From NCBI GenBank assembly GCA_038065125.1, contig JBBTRP010000073.1, positions 1 through 25,009 of the forward strand: 25,009 bases of DNA, in the 5' to 3' direction. The DNA is from JBBTRP01 sp038065125 (GTDB lineage Bacteria > Patescibacteriota > Patescibacteriia > JACQRZ01). Position 1 is the stretch's first letter, and every line of letters begins with the position of its first letter. A program made the position numbers and the translations under genes. The notes under the pieces were generated by a model. That model was not told the DNA's origin, made no database searches, and worked only from the letters and a program-made list of their open reading frames with translations. Shown piece after piece: positions 7,085 through 14,345 of the stretch.

Positions 7085-7513
7085 TTACTCCCGCTCCTCT
7101 GGGGTGTCGAGCGGATTATACTCCGGCGGTTTTTCGGGCGCAGAAGCATCAAGCTGCCAACCAAGATCTGAAAGCTGGCGTTCATAGTCTCCCACCTCGC
7201 GCTGAATGGATGCATACTGCTGCTGCAGCTCACTGAGCTCGGAAAAAAAGTGTTCAACTTCTTCTTTGGCTTCCTTCGCCGCATTTTGATACTCAATCCA
7301 TCCCATCTTCACGCGTAATGTCTGATCAGGATTGATCTCAAATTTTTTTTGTTCTTCCCGTGCTGCCTGTAATTTTTTTGTTGTTTCAGCAAGAGTAGTG
7401 GCACACTCCTTCAAGCGACTGCTCGCTTCTCGGTGCAATGAGGTAAGCGTACTCTTCACTTCTTCAGATGGCACCGAATCTGGTTGTGCGAATGGATCTC
7501 CTGGTTCAGACAT
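7085..7513 (-). CDS. Coiled-coil protein of unknown function at the end of the spc operon
   Basis: 142 aa, hydrophilic, rich in Glu, Lys, Gln and Ala. Residues about 17-115 form a likely long coiled coil (for example TTLAETTKKLQAAREEQKKF and EVEHFFSELSELQQQYASI), and the ends are Pro/Asp/Glu-rich and probably disordered. There is no signal peptide or membrane segment. It begins 8 nt after the secY stop and is followed directly by the terminator, so it is the last gene of the superoperon; in most bacteria adk would be here. Cotranscription with secY and ribosomal proteins hints at a link to translation or secretion, but this is only context. I do not recognise the family. Confidence 0.8.
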   Translation of the reverse strand: MSEPGDPFAQPDSVPSEEVKSTLTSLHREASSRLKECATTLAETTKKLQAAREEQKKFEINPDQTLRVKMGWIEYQNAAKEAKEEVEHFFSELSELQQQYASIQREVGDYERQLSDLGWQLDASAPEKPPEYNPLDTPEERE

Positions 7514-7521
7514 ATACTGTT

Positions 7522-8799
7522 CTACAAAAAGGTCTCATAGTCGCGCATCGTGAGCTGCGCCTGAATCTGTTTGTAGGTTTCCAGTGCGACGGACACGACG
7601 ATCAGAAGGCTCGTGCCGCCGATCGCGAGCGTCGTGAGGCCGGTCATGCGCTGCACCACCAGCGGCAGTACGGCAATCGCGCCCAAAAAGATCGCACCGG
7701 GTAAAATGATTCTTGAAACAACCATTGCAAGATGATCGATCGTCGGCTGCCCAGGACGGATACCGGGAATAAAGCCTCCCTGTTTCTGAAGATTTTCTGC
7801 GATCTGTTCCGGCTTAAAAATGACCGCGGTATAAAAATACGTAAAGCCGATCACAAAGAGAAAATAGAGGATCCCGTAGATAGTCTGATCGTTGAAGAAC
7901 CGAATCACCTGTTCTGCGGCAGACACCAGAAACGGGCTCTGCGCGCGCAGAAGGAACTGTGCGATGGTCGGTGGAAAAAGGATTACAGAAATTGCGAAGA
8001 TGATCGGGATCACCCCTGCTTGATTGACGCGGATGGGGAGGTGCGTGTCGATGCTTCCCCCGGCCATGCGGATTCCGCGCACAGCGCGCGCATACGTTAC
8101 GGGAATGTTGCGCTGCCCCTCGGTCATGACAACCACCAGGACGATTGTTACCAGTGCGATAATGGCAAACACCGCAACATTGAATACCTGCGTCGCGTCA
8201 ATGACTTGAAACGACTGAATCAGCGTCGGAAGACTTGAAACAATCCCAGCAAAAATGAGGAGTGAGATGCCGTTGCCGATTTTTTGCTCTGAAATGAGCT
8301 CACCAATCCACATGAGAAACACTGTTCCCGCCGTGAGTGTGAGAATCATGGCGCCGGTCGTGAAAAGGTCAACATCCCCCAAAATGGGCCGCGGCGACTG
8401 GCGCAAGAGTGCAATCAAGCCATACGACTGAAGCACCGCAAGCGGCACGGTCAGAAATCGGGTGTATTGGTTTATTTTTTGTCGTCCGTACTCCCCTTCT
8501 TTTTGGAGCGCCTCAAGCCGCGGAATGATCATGACCAACAGCTGCAAAATGATCGAGGCGGTAATATAGGGCGCAACGCCCATCGCGACGATGGAAAAAT
8601 TCGACAGTCCGCCGCCCGAAAAGATATTCATGAGCCCCAAGAGTTGGTTCCCTTGAAAAAACGCCTTCAGGTTATCTGGATTCACACCGGGAATCGGAAT
8701 GTTTGCGGTAAGCCGAAAAATCACCAGCATAGCCAAAACAAAGAGGATCTTTGCCCGAAGATCCGGAATATTCCAAATGCGTGCCAATGCGCCGATCAT
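7522..8799 (-). CDS. secY: Preprotein translocase subunit SecY
   Basis: 425 aa, usual length, with the ten-TM SecY layout. Recognisable blocks: IPIPGVNPDNLKAFF after TM1, the plug/TM2 region MNIFSGGGLSNFSIVAMG, LVMIIPRLEALQKEGEYGR before TM3, TEGQRNIPVTYARAVRG in the TM6-7 cytosolic loop, and FIPGIRPGQPT in the TM8-9 loop that contacts ribosome and SecA. It forms the protein-conducting channel with SecE and SecG. The ATG overlaps the rplO stop (ATGA, 8796-8799), so it is translationally coupled to L15, as is common in spc operons. Confidence 0.98.
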   Translation of the reverse strand: MIGALARIWNIPDLRAKILFVLAMLVIFRLTANIPIPGVNPDNLKAFFQGNQLLGLMNIFSGGGLSNFSIVAMGVAPYITASIILQLLVMIIPRLEALQKEGEYGRQKINQYTRFLTVPLAVLQSYGLIALLRQSPRPILGDVDLFTTGAMILTLTAGTVFLMWIGELISEQKIGNGISLLIFAGIVSSLPTLIQSFQVIDATQVFNVAVFAIIALVTIVLVVVMTEGQRNIPVTYARAVRGIRMAGGSIDTHLPIRVNQAGVIPIIFAISVILFPPTIAQFLLRAQSPFLVSAAEQVIRFFNDQTIYGILYFLFVIGFTYFYTAVIFKPEQIAENLQKQGGFIPGIRPGQPTIDHLAMVVSRIILPGAIFLGAIAVLPLVVQRMTGLTTLAIGGTSLLIVVSVALETYKQIQAQLTMRDYETFL

Positions 8800-9251
8800 G
8801 TCTTGTCCGCAATAATTTCTCCACCAGCCTTCTCAATTTGTGTGCGCGCACTTGCAGAAACAGCAATGCCAGAGATGCGCAACGACTTGGTGACGGGATC
8901 CCCGCCCAGAATTTTCACGAGCGCCTTCCCTCCCTTTTGGAGTGTGACTAGTCCGCTCGCAGCAAGATGCGCGGGGGTAATGATGTCGGATCCGTCAAAC
9001 CGGGTGTTCACATCACTCAAACGGACCACAGCAAAGGAAGGATGGATACTCTTAAACCCCCGGACTTTCGGAATGCGCAGAAGCATCTGCTTCATTCCCT
9101 TGAGCTTGAGCCCCTTACTGCCACCACTGCGGGCGCGCTGGCCTTTCATGCCACGGGTCGAATAGGTTCCGTGTCCCGACCCCAATCCTCGCCCGATTCG
9201 TTTGGCGTTTTTTCGAGATCCCCGCGCCGGATGAATAGTATGAAGTTGCAT
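8796..9251 (-). CDS. rplO: Large-subunit ribosomal protein L15 (uL15)
   Basis: 151 aa. The Gly/Arg-rich N-terminal tail (RKNAKRIGRGLGSGHGTYSTRG, residues about 13-34) and the C-terminal KALVKILGGDPVTKSLRISGIAVSASARTQIEKAGG part are typical of L15, which binds 23S rRNA late in 50S assembly. It follows rpsE by only 9 nt, leaving no space for rpmD (L30), which normally sits between them. The ATG is preceded directly by ACCTCCT, an anti-Shine-Dalgarno-like heptamer rather than a ribosome binding site. Confidence 0.97.
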   Translation of the reverse strand: MQLHTIHPARGSRKNAKRIGRGLGSGHGTYSTRGMKGQRARSGGSKGLKLKGMKQMLLRIPKVRGFKSIHPSFAVVRLSDVNTRFDGSDIITPAHLAASGLVTLQKGGKALVKILGGDPVTKSLRISGIAVSASARTQIEKAGGEIIADKT

Positions 9252-9260
9252 AGGAGGTAA

Positions 9261-9782
9261 TTACGAAGCACTCTTCTCCCCTTTGAGGAACGCGTGGCGA
9301 TGGAGGGTCGCACTCAGAATTCTCAGCGCCTGAAAAAATGCTTTAATGTTATTGAGCTTGTTCTTCGATCCGTAAATTTTTGCGACGATATTGTCGATTC
9401 CGGCAACTTCCAACGCCATGCGCACCGCCCCTCCCGCAACCACACCCGTACCCTTGGGGGCGGGCTTGAGCATGAGACGGGATGCTTTGTACTTTGTACG
9501 GATCTCGTGGGGAATCGTGTTTTGAGAAATGGGCACCACGAGAAGTTCTTTCTTTGCATTTGTGACGGCCTTCTGGACCGCAAGCGTCACGTCCGCGCCC
9601 TTACCCATGCCATACCCGATCCGTCCTTTCCGGTCGCCGATCACGACGCACGCACGGAATCGCATGCGTTTTCCACCCGCCATAACGCGCGTCACTCGCG
9701 CAATATCAATAATGCGCTGATCAAATTCTCGTTCTTCGAATGGACGATCCCGCCGCCGCTGTTTTTGTCTCTGGTCTGCCAT
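9261..9782 (-). CDS. rpsE: Small-subunit ribosomal protein S5 (uS5)
   Basis: 173 aa. The N-terminal double-stranded-RNA-binding-like domain is clear: FDQRIIDIARVTRVMAGGKR then MRFRACVVIGDRKGRIGYG and GKGADVTLAVQKAV; the C-terminal domain has LLKPAPKGTGVVAGGAVRMA. S5 lies at the mRNA entry side of the 30S and affects decoding fidelity. The first 17 residues are charged (QKQRRRDRPFEEREF). It is placed rplR-rpsE-rplO as in the canonical spc operon. Confidence 0.97.
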   Translation of the reverse strand: MADQRQKQRRRDRPFEEREFDQRIIDIARVTRVMAGGKRMRFRACVVIGDRKGRIGYGMGKGADVTLAVQKAVTNAKKELLVVPISQNTIPHEIRTKYKASRLMLKPAPKGTGVVAGGAVRMALEVAGIDNIVAKIYGSKNKLNNIKAFFQALRILSATLHRHAFLKGEKSAS

Positions 9783-9790
9783 AGGTGTAA

Positions 9791-10144
9791 TTAAAATTCC
9801 AAGCCCCCTTCACGTGCGCCGTCAGCGGCCGCGCTCACGCGCCCATGATACCGATTGCCGCCACGATCAAATACGACGCGGACAATCCCGGCAGCGTGTG
9901 CCCGCTGGGCAAGAAGCGTGCCGACTGCTTTTGCGCGTTCGGTTTTTGGCTTCTTAAGGAGGCTCGCCTCAAGCTCCCCGTCTCGCGCACTTGCAAGAGT
10001 CGTTCCGGTTCGATCGTCAATGAGCTGCAAAGAAATGGTTTTGCTGCCGCGGAATACCGAGAGTCGGGGCCGCTGGGCAGAACCGATCACCTGTGCGCGA
10101 ACACGCCGTTTCCGCTGAATTTTTCGTGCTTGTTTTGATGCCAT
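9791..10144 (-). CDS. rplR: Large-subunit ribosomal protein L18 (uL18)
   Basis: 117 aa from ATG at 10144 (MASKQARKIQRKRRVRAQV), 1 nt after the rplF stop. A GTG four codons upstream (10156) overlaps rplF and is less likely. The basic N-terminal tail and the core (PRLSVFRGSKTISLQLIDD, VVFDRGGNRYHGRVSAAAD) match L18, the 5S rRNA-binding protein of the central protuberance. L5, also a 5S partner, is encoded upstream in the same operon. Confidence 0.96.
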   Translation of the reverse strand: MASKQARKIQRKRRVRAQVIGSAQRPRLSVFRGSKTISLQLIDDRTGTTLASARDGELEASLLKKPKTERAKAVGTLLAQRAHAAGIVRVVFDRGGNRYHGRVSAAADGAREGGLEF

Positions 10145-10145
10145 A

Positions 10146-10694
10146 TTATTTTGCACCCGCTTTGGCGGCCTTTCCTGCCTTGCGGCGAATCACCTCGTCT
10201 GCGTACTTAATACCTTTTCCTTTGTATGGTTCCGGTTTACGTAGTGATCGAACGCGCGCGGCAATTTCGCCGACCTGCTGCTTATCGATTCCGGAAAGGG
10301 TTACGGTGTTTTTTTCGACTACCGCGGTAATGCCCTCGGGTAAGATAAACTCAACCGGATGCGAAAATCCGAGGGAGAGAGTCAGTCCTTTTTGCGAGAG
10401 CGCTACTTTATAACCGACGCCGTTGAGTTCGAGCTTCTTCTCAAACCCCTTGGTGACGCCAATCACCCCGTTTGCAAGGAGACGATTCATCAATCCCCAC
10501 AGCGAGCGATCGCCCTTCTCCTCCGGATCCAGGACCGTCACCGTCATTACCGAACCGTTCACGGCAACACGCACATGAGGATGAATAGAAATCAGGATAC
10601 TCCCCTTGGGGCCTTTTACCTGTACACCCTCTTCGAGGAGATCAACAGTAACTCCCTGAGGGATTGCGATCGGTTGTTTTCCAATACGTGACAT
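10146..10694 (-). CDS. rplF: Large-subunit ribosomal protein L6 (uL6)
   Basis: 182 aa, usual length. MSRIGKQPIAIPQGVTVDL opens the first L6 repeat; the signature LELNGVGYKV is at about 90 and the C-terminal IAARVRSLRKPEPYKGKGIKY at about 148-168 is the conserved L6 signature near the sarcin-ricin loop. A short Ala/Lys-rich tail (GKAAKAGAK) ends the protein. Confidence 0.97.
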   Translation of the reverse strand: MSRIGKQPIAIPQGVTVDLLEEGVQVKGPKGSILISIHPHVRVAVNGSVMTVTVLDPEEKGDRSLWGLMNRLLANGVIGVTKGFEKKLELNGVGYKVALSQKGLTLSLGFSHPVEFILPEGITAVVEKNTVTLSGIDKQQVGEIAARVRSLRKPEPYKGKGIKYADEVIRRKAGKAAKAGAK

Positions 10695-10707
10695 ACCAAT
10701 AATCTTG

Positions 10708-11100
10708 TTATGCGATCTCGCAGATCATCTCTCCTCCGATATGGGCCTTGCGCGCATCTCTGTTGGTCATAAGCCCCTTGGAGGTTGAGAGAATCATAAT
10801 GCCATAATTATTCATCACCGAGGGAATATTCTCAGTCTGGACATAGCGACGGCATCCCGGCTTACTCAGACGCTTGAGTGTTCGGATTGCGGGACCCTTC
10901 TCGTGATCATATTTCAGTGTCAGCTCAATCTCCCGGAATTTCCCCTGCTCGACTACTGATACGCCTCCGAGATACCCTTCCTGGGCAAGAATGTCTGCGA
11001 GGGATTTTTTTAATCGTGAATACGGCAAAGATACCGTGGTCTTCTTCACGTTAGAAGCGTTCCTGATGCGTGTCAGCATGTCTGCGATTGGATCGGTCAT
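10708..11100 (-). CDS. rpsH: Small-subunit ribosomal protein S8 (uS8)
   Basis: 130 aa, standard length. It begins MTDPIADMLTRIRNA and ends with the S8 signature: GIMILSTSKGLMTNRDARKAHIGGEMICEIA. S8 binds helix 21 of 16S rRNA and, in E. coli, represses the spc operon by binding L5 mRNA; no such site was identified here. A 113-bp AT-rich repeat separates it from rpsN upstream. Confidence 0.97.
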   Translation of the reverse strand: MTDPIADMLTRIRNASNVKKTTVSLPYSRLKKSLADILAQEGYLGGVSVVEQGKFREIELTLKYDHEKGPAIRTLKRLSKPGCRRYVQTENIPSVMNNYGIMILSTSKGLMTNRDARKAHIGGEMICEIA

Positions 11101-11105
11101 ATCAG

Positions 11106-11210
11106 TTAAAATCTCAAATTACAATTTCCAAATTCCAAATAGTTTTGAAAATTGAGATTTCGATCATTGGAATTTATTTGTAGATTGAAATTTGTAATTT
11201 GGAATTTCAT
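11106..11210. repeat. AT-rich interspersed repeat, copy A (rpsN-rpsH gap)
   Basis: Fills the whole gap between rpsN and rpsH. It is built from CAAATTCCAAAT / AATTTGGAATTT type words, so its two ends are inverted repeats (plus-strand AAATTACAATTTCC at the left, TTTGTAATTTGGAATTT at the right) around an ATTGAGATTT core. The left-to-right order of words matches copy C (22222-22317) closely and copy B (14270-14345) partly, all in the same orientation. In the transcript it would fold as a long A-U hairpin between cistrons. Confidence 0.85.
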
Positions 11211-11213
11211 ACG

Positions 11214-11408
11214 TTACCAGCTGCTTTTAGTAATTCCGGGAATCGCGCCCTGATTGGCAAGCTCCCGAAAACAGATACGACACATATCAAACGGCCGCAT
11301 GTACCCGGCTTTCCTGCCGCAACGCCAACAGCGGCGAACAACGCGAGTAGAGTACTTCGGTTTGATGCGTGAACGTTTTGATTTGATAATTTGTGCGGTT
11401 GTTGCCAT
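11214..11408 (-). CDS. rpsN: Small-subunit ribosomal protein S14, zinc-binding type (uS14)
   Basis: 64 aa, the short type-Z form. Zinc ligands are two CxxC pairs: CWRC at residues 27-30 and CRIC at 43-46, with GYMRPFDMCRICFRELA and the conserved IPGITKSSW end. It binds 16S rRNA in the 30S head. It sits between rplE and rpsH as in Gram-positive spc operons. The zinc form is intact, with no zinc-free paralogue in the window. Confidence 0.97.
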   Translation of the reverse strand: MATTAQIIKSKRSRIKPKYSTRVVRRCWRCGRKAGYMRPFDMCRICFRELANQGAIPGITKSSW

Positions 11409-11413
11409 AAAGT

Positions 11414-11998
11414 TTAAGAAGATTTTCCGGCAGATCCGGCTTTACCGGACTTTACTCCCTCTTTCTTAAAGGGAAATCCAAGAAGTGTAAATAGTGCAAG
11501 GCCCGTCTCACGATTTTTTGCCGTAGTTGCAATCGAGACCTCTAATCCATGCGTCCGCTCGATTTCGTCTGATTTGATCTCCGGAAAAGCGAGATTTTCC
11601 CGAAAACCGATCGAAAAATTTCCTGATTGATCGATCGAGGATTGCTCCAAACCCCGAAAATCCCGTACCCGCGGTAGTGCGACATGAATCAGTTTTGAGA
11701 GGAAATCTTCCATGTGCCTCTTTCGCAGGGTGACCGAAAACCCGATGACTTGCCCTTTTCTGACCTTAAAACTTGCGATCGACTTTTTTGCTTTTGTTTT
11801 GACGGGGCGCTGTCCCGTAATCCGAGAAAGTGAGTCTTGGACAATTTCCAAAACGGCCGGATCTTTCAACGACTTGCCCACGCCGACATTGAGAGTCACG
11901 CGCGTCACCTTTGGGACGGAAAGAGGATTACTCAAACCGAACTTCTCCCGCAACGCGGGGACGACAACTGTTTTGTAGTGTGAAGAAAAATCGTTCAT
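11414..11998 (-). CDS. rplE: Large-subunit ribosomal protein L5 (uL5)
   Basis: 194 aa. VPALREKFGLSNPLSVPKVTRVTLNVGVG at the N-terminus, the ITGQRPVKTKAKKSIASFKVRKGQVIGFSVTLR signature at about 65-97 and the LPRVRDFRGL block identify L5, which binds 5S rRNA and contacts P-site tRNA. A C-terminal tail of about 15 residues (KKEGVKSGKAGSAGKSS), Gly/Ser/Lys-rich, goes beyond the usual 179-180 aa. Confidence 0.97.
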   Translation of the reverse strand: MNDFSSHYKTVVVPALREKFGLSNPLSVPKVTRVTLNVGVGKSLKDPAVLEIVQDSLSRITGQRPVKTKAKKSIASFKVRKGQVIGFSVTLRKRHMEDFLSKLIHVALPRVRDFRGLEQSSIDQSGNFSIGFRENLAFPEIKSDEIERTHGLEVSIATTAKNRETGLALFTLLGFPFKKEGVKSGKAGSAGKSS

Positions 11999-12004
11999 AA
12001 AATA

Positions 12005-12325
12005 TTACACTGCAGCCTTACACTTCTTGCAAAACCGCTCTTTTTTTTGCCGCATGTCCTGGCTTTCAAGCGTACGGTATCCGAGCCGGGAGGGTTCGCC
12101 GCACTTCGGACACACCAGCATAATTTTTGCCAATGCAATGGGTTTTGGAAAATACATCTTCTGGCCCTTCTCGCCACTGCGGCGGGCGCGCACATGACGA
12201 ACGACAAGATTAATCCCCTCGACAACAACCTTCTCGTTTTCGGGATACGCACGGATAACCTTGCCGGTTTTACCCCGGTCTTTTCCCGCGATGACTTTTA
12301 TTGTATCGTTCTTTTTTATTTTCAT
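12005..12325 (-). CDS. rplX: Large-subunit ribosomal protein L24 (uL24)
   Basis: 106 aa. The KOW motif is at residues 1-30 (IKKNDTIKVIAGKDRGKTGKV), followed by VVVEGINLVVRHVR. The C-terminal part has CPKCG at 73-77 and CKKC at 99-102, a likely zinc ribbon. L24 starts 50S assembly by binding the 5' end of 23S rRNA. The start overlaps the rplN stop by ATGA (12322-12325). Confidence 0.97.
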   Translation of the reverse strand: MKIKKNDTIKVIAGKDRGKTGKVIRAYPENEKVVVEGINLVVRHVRARRSGEKGQKMYFPKPIALAKIMLVCPKCGEPSRLGYRTLESQDMRQKKERFCKKCKAAV

Positions 12326-12693
12326 AACACTTCCGGTGCGAGAGATATGATTTTGGTAAATCCCTTTGCGCGCAGCTCTCTCGCGACAGGACCAAAAATA
12401 CGCGTTCCCCGCGGTTCTTTTGTTTTTTTGTCTACCAGAACGATCGCATTTTCGTCAAATCGGATATAGGTTCCGTCTTTGCGGCGCGACTCCTTACGCG
12501 CGCGTACGAGAACACCATGCGCAACCTCGCCTTTCTTCACTGTGCTATGGGGCAGTGCGGATTTGATTGTAACGGTCACAATGTCTCCCAGCCGTGCGTA
12601 CCGTTTTTTGTATCCGCCCAATACTCGAATACACTGGATGCGTCGTGCGCCCGTGTTATCAGCGGAAACCAACATTGATCGGTGTTGAATCAT
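12322..12693 (-). CDS. rplN: Large-subunit ribosomal protein L14 (uL14)
   Basis: 123 aa, standard length. MIQHRSMLVSADNTGARRIQCIRVLGG, then the ARLGDIVTVTIKSALP signature and the C-terminal GTRIFGPVARELRAKGFTKIISLAPEVL are all typical. L14 contacts 16S rRNA in bridge B8 and L19. It lies between rpsQ (7 nt) and rplX (overlap), the canonical S10-spc order. Confidence 0.98.
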   Translation of the reverse strand: MIQHRSMLVSADNTGARRIQCIRVLGGYKKRYARLGDIVTVTIKSALPHSTVKKGEVAHGVLVRARKESRRKDGTYIRFDENAIVLVDKKTKEPRGTRIFGPVARELRAKGFTKIISLAPEVL

Positions 12694-12700
12694 ACGGGTG

Positions 12701-12970
12701 TTACGCGGATACTGATGATTTGGTAGCGAGGTCGATCACGCGCCAGCGCTTATGCCGCGACAGAGGACGCGTTTCGACAAACGTCACTTTCTCTCCAACG
12801 TGATGAGCGTTCTTTTCATCATGAACGAGATACTTTTTTGAAACCGAATACCGTTTCTTGTATTTGGGATGAACGACCGTCCGTGAAACCTGAACCACAA
12901 TGGTCTTATCCATCGCATCAGAGACGACCGTTCCGGTAAATGTTCTTTTTTGTGTCACTGGTGATGTCAT
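12701..12970 (-). CDS. rpsQ: Small-subunit ribosomal protein S17 (uS17)
   Basis: 89 aa, standard length. TFTGTVVSDAMDKTIVVQVSRTVVHPKYKK opens the OB-fold and VGEKVTFVETRPLSRHKRWRVID is the S17 signature. It binds 16S rRNA early in 30S assembly. The start overlaps the rpmC stop (12967-12970). Confidence 0.97.
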   Translation of the reverse strand: MTSPVTQKRTFTGTVVSDAMDKTIVVQVSRTVVHPKYKKRYSVSKKYLVHDEKNAHHVGEKVTFVETRPLSRHKRWRVIDLATKSSVSA

Positions 12971-13158
12971 ACCTTTTTTCGTTCGGCCATGAGTGTATGA
13001 ATGCGTGCAACCTGTTTTTTTTCTTTTCTTAAATCACGTACATTTTTCGCCTCTTTTGATGCGACCTTAAATCGCAAAATTCTGATACCGTCACTCGTGG
13101 TTGAGAGAAGATCGGTGAGCTCTTTGTCGGTTTTTTCGCGAAGTTCTTTTGTTTTCAT
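12967..13158 (-). CDS. rpmC: Large-subunit ribosomal protein L29 (uL29)
   Basis: 63 aa from the ATG at 13158 (MKTKELREKTDKELTDLL), chosen because L29 proteins start this way and because the earlier candidate at 13182 is a TTG inside rplP. The two-helix hairpin with FKVASKEAKNVRDLRKEKKQVARIHTLMAE is typical. L29 sits at the polypeptide exit tunnel next to L23, where trigger factor and SRP dock. It follows the rplP stop by 4 nt. Confidence 0.95.
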   Translation of the reverse strand: MKTKELREKTDKELTDLLSTTSDGIRILRFKVASKEAKNVRDLRKEKKQVARIHTLMAERKKV

Positions 13159-13162
13159 ACGA

Positions 13163-13582
13163 TTATATTCCTTTTTTGACAAAGCGTGTTTTTACCGAAA
13201 GTTTGTGTCCGGCAAGACGAAACGCCTCTGCGGCAGCGGTTTCCGTCACGCCGCCCATCTCGAACAATACCGTTCCCGGCTTGACGGGACAAACATAGTG
13301 ATCAACCGCTCCTTTTCCACCGCCCATCGTGTTCTCGTTTCCATGGAAGGTGACGGGGCGATCAGGAAAAATCCGGATCCACACCTTTCCGCCACGCTTG
13401 ATCGATCGAGTGATCGACCTGCGTGCCGCTTCGATCTGCCGGGCGGTCACCCACGAGCTTTCTGTCGACTTCAATCCAAAATCTCCAAACGAAACATCGT
13501 TCTTGCTAGTCGCATTTCGGGGACTGGTGCGGCTTCTGCCGCGCTGCCACTTACGATGTTTTACTTTTTTAGGAAACAACAT
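13163..13582 (-). CDS. rplP: Large-subunit ribosomal protein L16 (uL16)
   Basis: 139 aa. MLFPKKVKHRKWQRGR, VSFGDFGLKSTESSWVTARQIEAARR, GGKVWIRIFPDRPVTFHGNENTMGGGKG and FRLAGHKLSVKTRFV are the L16 blocks. L16 organises the A-site end of the peptidyl-transferase centre. The functional loop normally reads RMGxGKG; here it is TMGGGKG, so the Arg that RoxA/YcfD hydroxylates in E. coli (Arg81) is replaced by Thr. A small insertion (NATSKND) lies before VSFG. Confidence 0.97.
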   Translation of the reverse strand: MLFPKKVKHRKWQRGRSRTSPRNATSKNDVSFGDFGLKSTESSWVTARQIEAARRSITRSIKRGGKVWIRIFPDRPVTFHGNENTMGGGKGAVDHYVCPVKPGTVLFEMGGVTETAAAEAFRLAGHKLSVKTRFVKKGI

Positions 13583-13593
13583 ATGTGCACGTA

Positions 13594-14259
13594 TTACGAC
13601 CGCTCCTTTCCGGGTTTTTCCTCAAAGACGTCTCCTTTGTAAATCCATACTTTCACGCCAAGCGCGCCCGCCATGGTGTGCGCCGTCACGCGATAGTAAT
13701 CGATATTCGCGCGGAGCGTATGCAAAGGAATTTTACCCCAGGAAAGGGTCTCGCGTTTCGCGATTTCAGCGCCATTGAGCCGCCCGCCGACAAACACCTT
13801 CACTCCGAGCGCGCCCGCTTTCTGAACGCGATCAAGGGCACCTTTGAGCACGCGCCGATACGGCATACGCTTTTCCAGCTCCTCAACCATCTGTTGCGCA
13901 ACTAAGCTTGCATTGAGCTGGGGTTTGTCAACCTCGAAAATTGTGAGGTGAATAGCGGTTTTTGTAGTGCCAAAAAAGTTCTGCTTGATTTTTTTCTTGA
14001 GGTCTTCGGCGCCAGCGCCCTGTCGGCCAATGATGACTCCGGGCTTGAGCGCATGAATGATGATGGTGATAGAGTTCATCGTTCGCTCGATCTCCACCCG
14101 CGCAACACCGGCGTTTTTCAGGGTCTTTTGCACGAATTTTCTGATCCGCGTATCGACTTCGAGCGTTCGCGCAAAGAACTGCCGTGGAGCATACCATTTT
14201 GAGCTCCAAGGAAACAGGATACCGGTTCGGAATATGCGTGGATTTACTTTTTGACCCAT
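13594..14259 (-). CDS. rpsC: Small-subunit ribosomal protein S3 (uS3)
   Basis: 221 aa. MGQKVNPRIFRTGIL at the start; the KH domain with the KPGVIIGRQG loop at about 74-83; and the C-terminal S3 domain with GVKVFVGGRLNGAEIAKRE and HTMAGALGVKVWIYKGDVF. It lies at the mRNA entry channel with S4 and S5 and has helicase-like activity there. Between it and rplV lies the repeat copy B. Confidence 0.97.
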   Translation of the reverse strand: MGQKVNPRIFRTGILFPWSSKWYAPRQFFARTLEVDTRIRKFVQKTLKNAGVARVEIERTMNSITIIIHALKPGVIIGRQGAGAEDLKKKIKQNFFGTTKTAIHLTIFEVDKPQLNASLVAQQMVEELEKRMPYRRVLKGALDRVQKAGALGVKVFVGGRLNGAEIAKRETLSWGKIPLHTLRANIDYYRVTAHTMAGALGVKVWIYKGDVFEEKPGKERS

Positions 14260-14269
14260 ACTTTTAGAG

Positions 14270-14345
14270 AATATTCAAATTCCAAAGCCCAAATTACAAA
14301 CCCTTTTTTGATGATTGAGATTTATTTGAAGATTGGGTTTTGGGA
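14270..14345. repeat. AT-rich interspersed repeat, copy B (overlaps the end of rplV)
   Basis: A shorter relative of copies A and C in the same orientation: TTCAAATTCCAAAG at the left, then ATTACAAA, ATTGAGATTTATTTGAAGATTG and GGGTTTTGGGA. It contains an inverted pair AAACCC (14298-14303) / GGGTTT (14335-14340). Unlike the other two it runs into a gene: roughly 14294-14345 is the last 16 or so codons and the stop of rplV. Confidence 0.75.
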
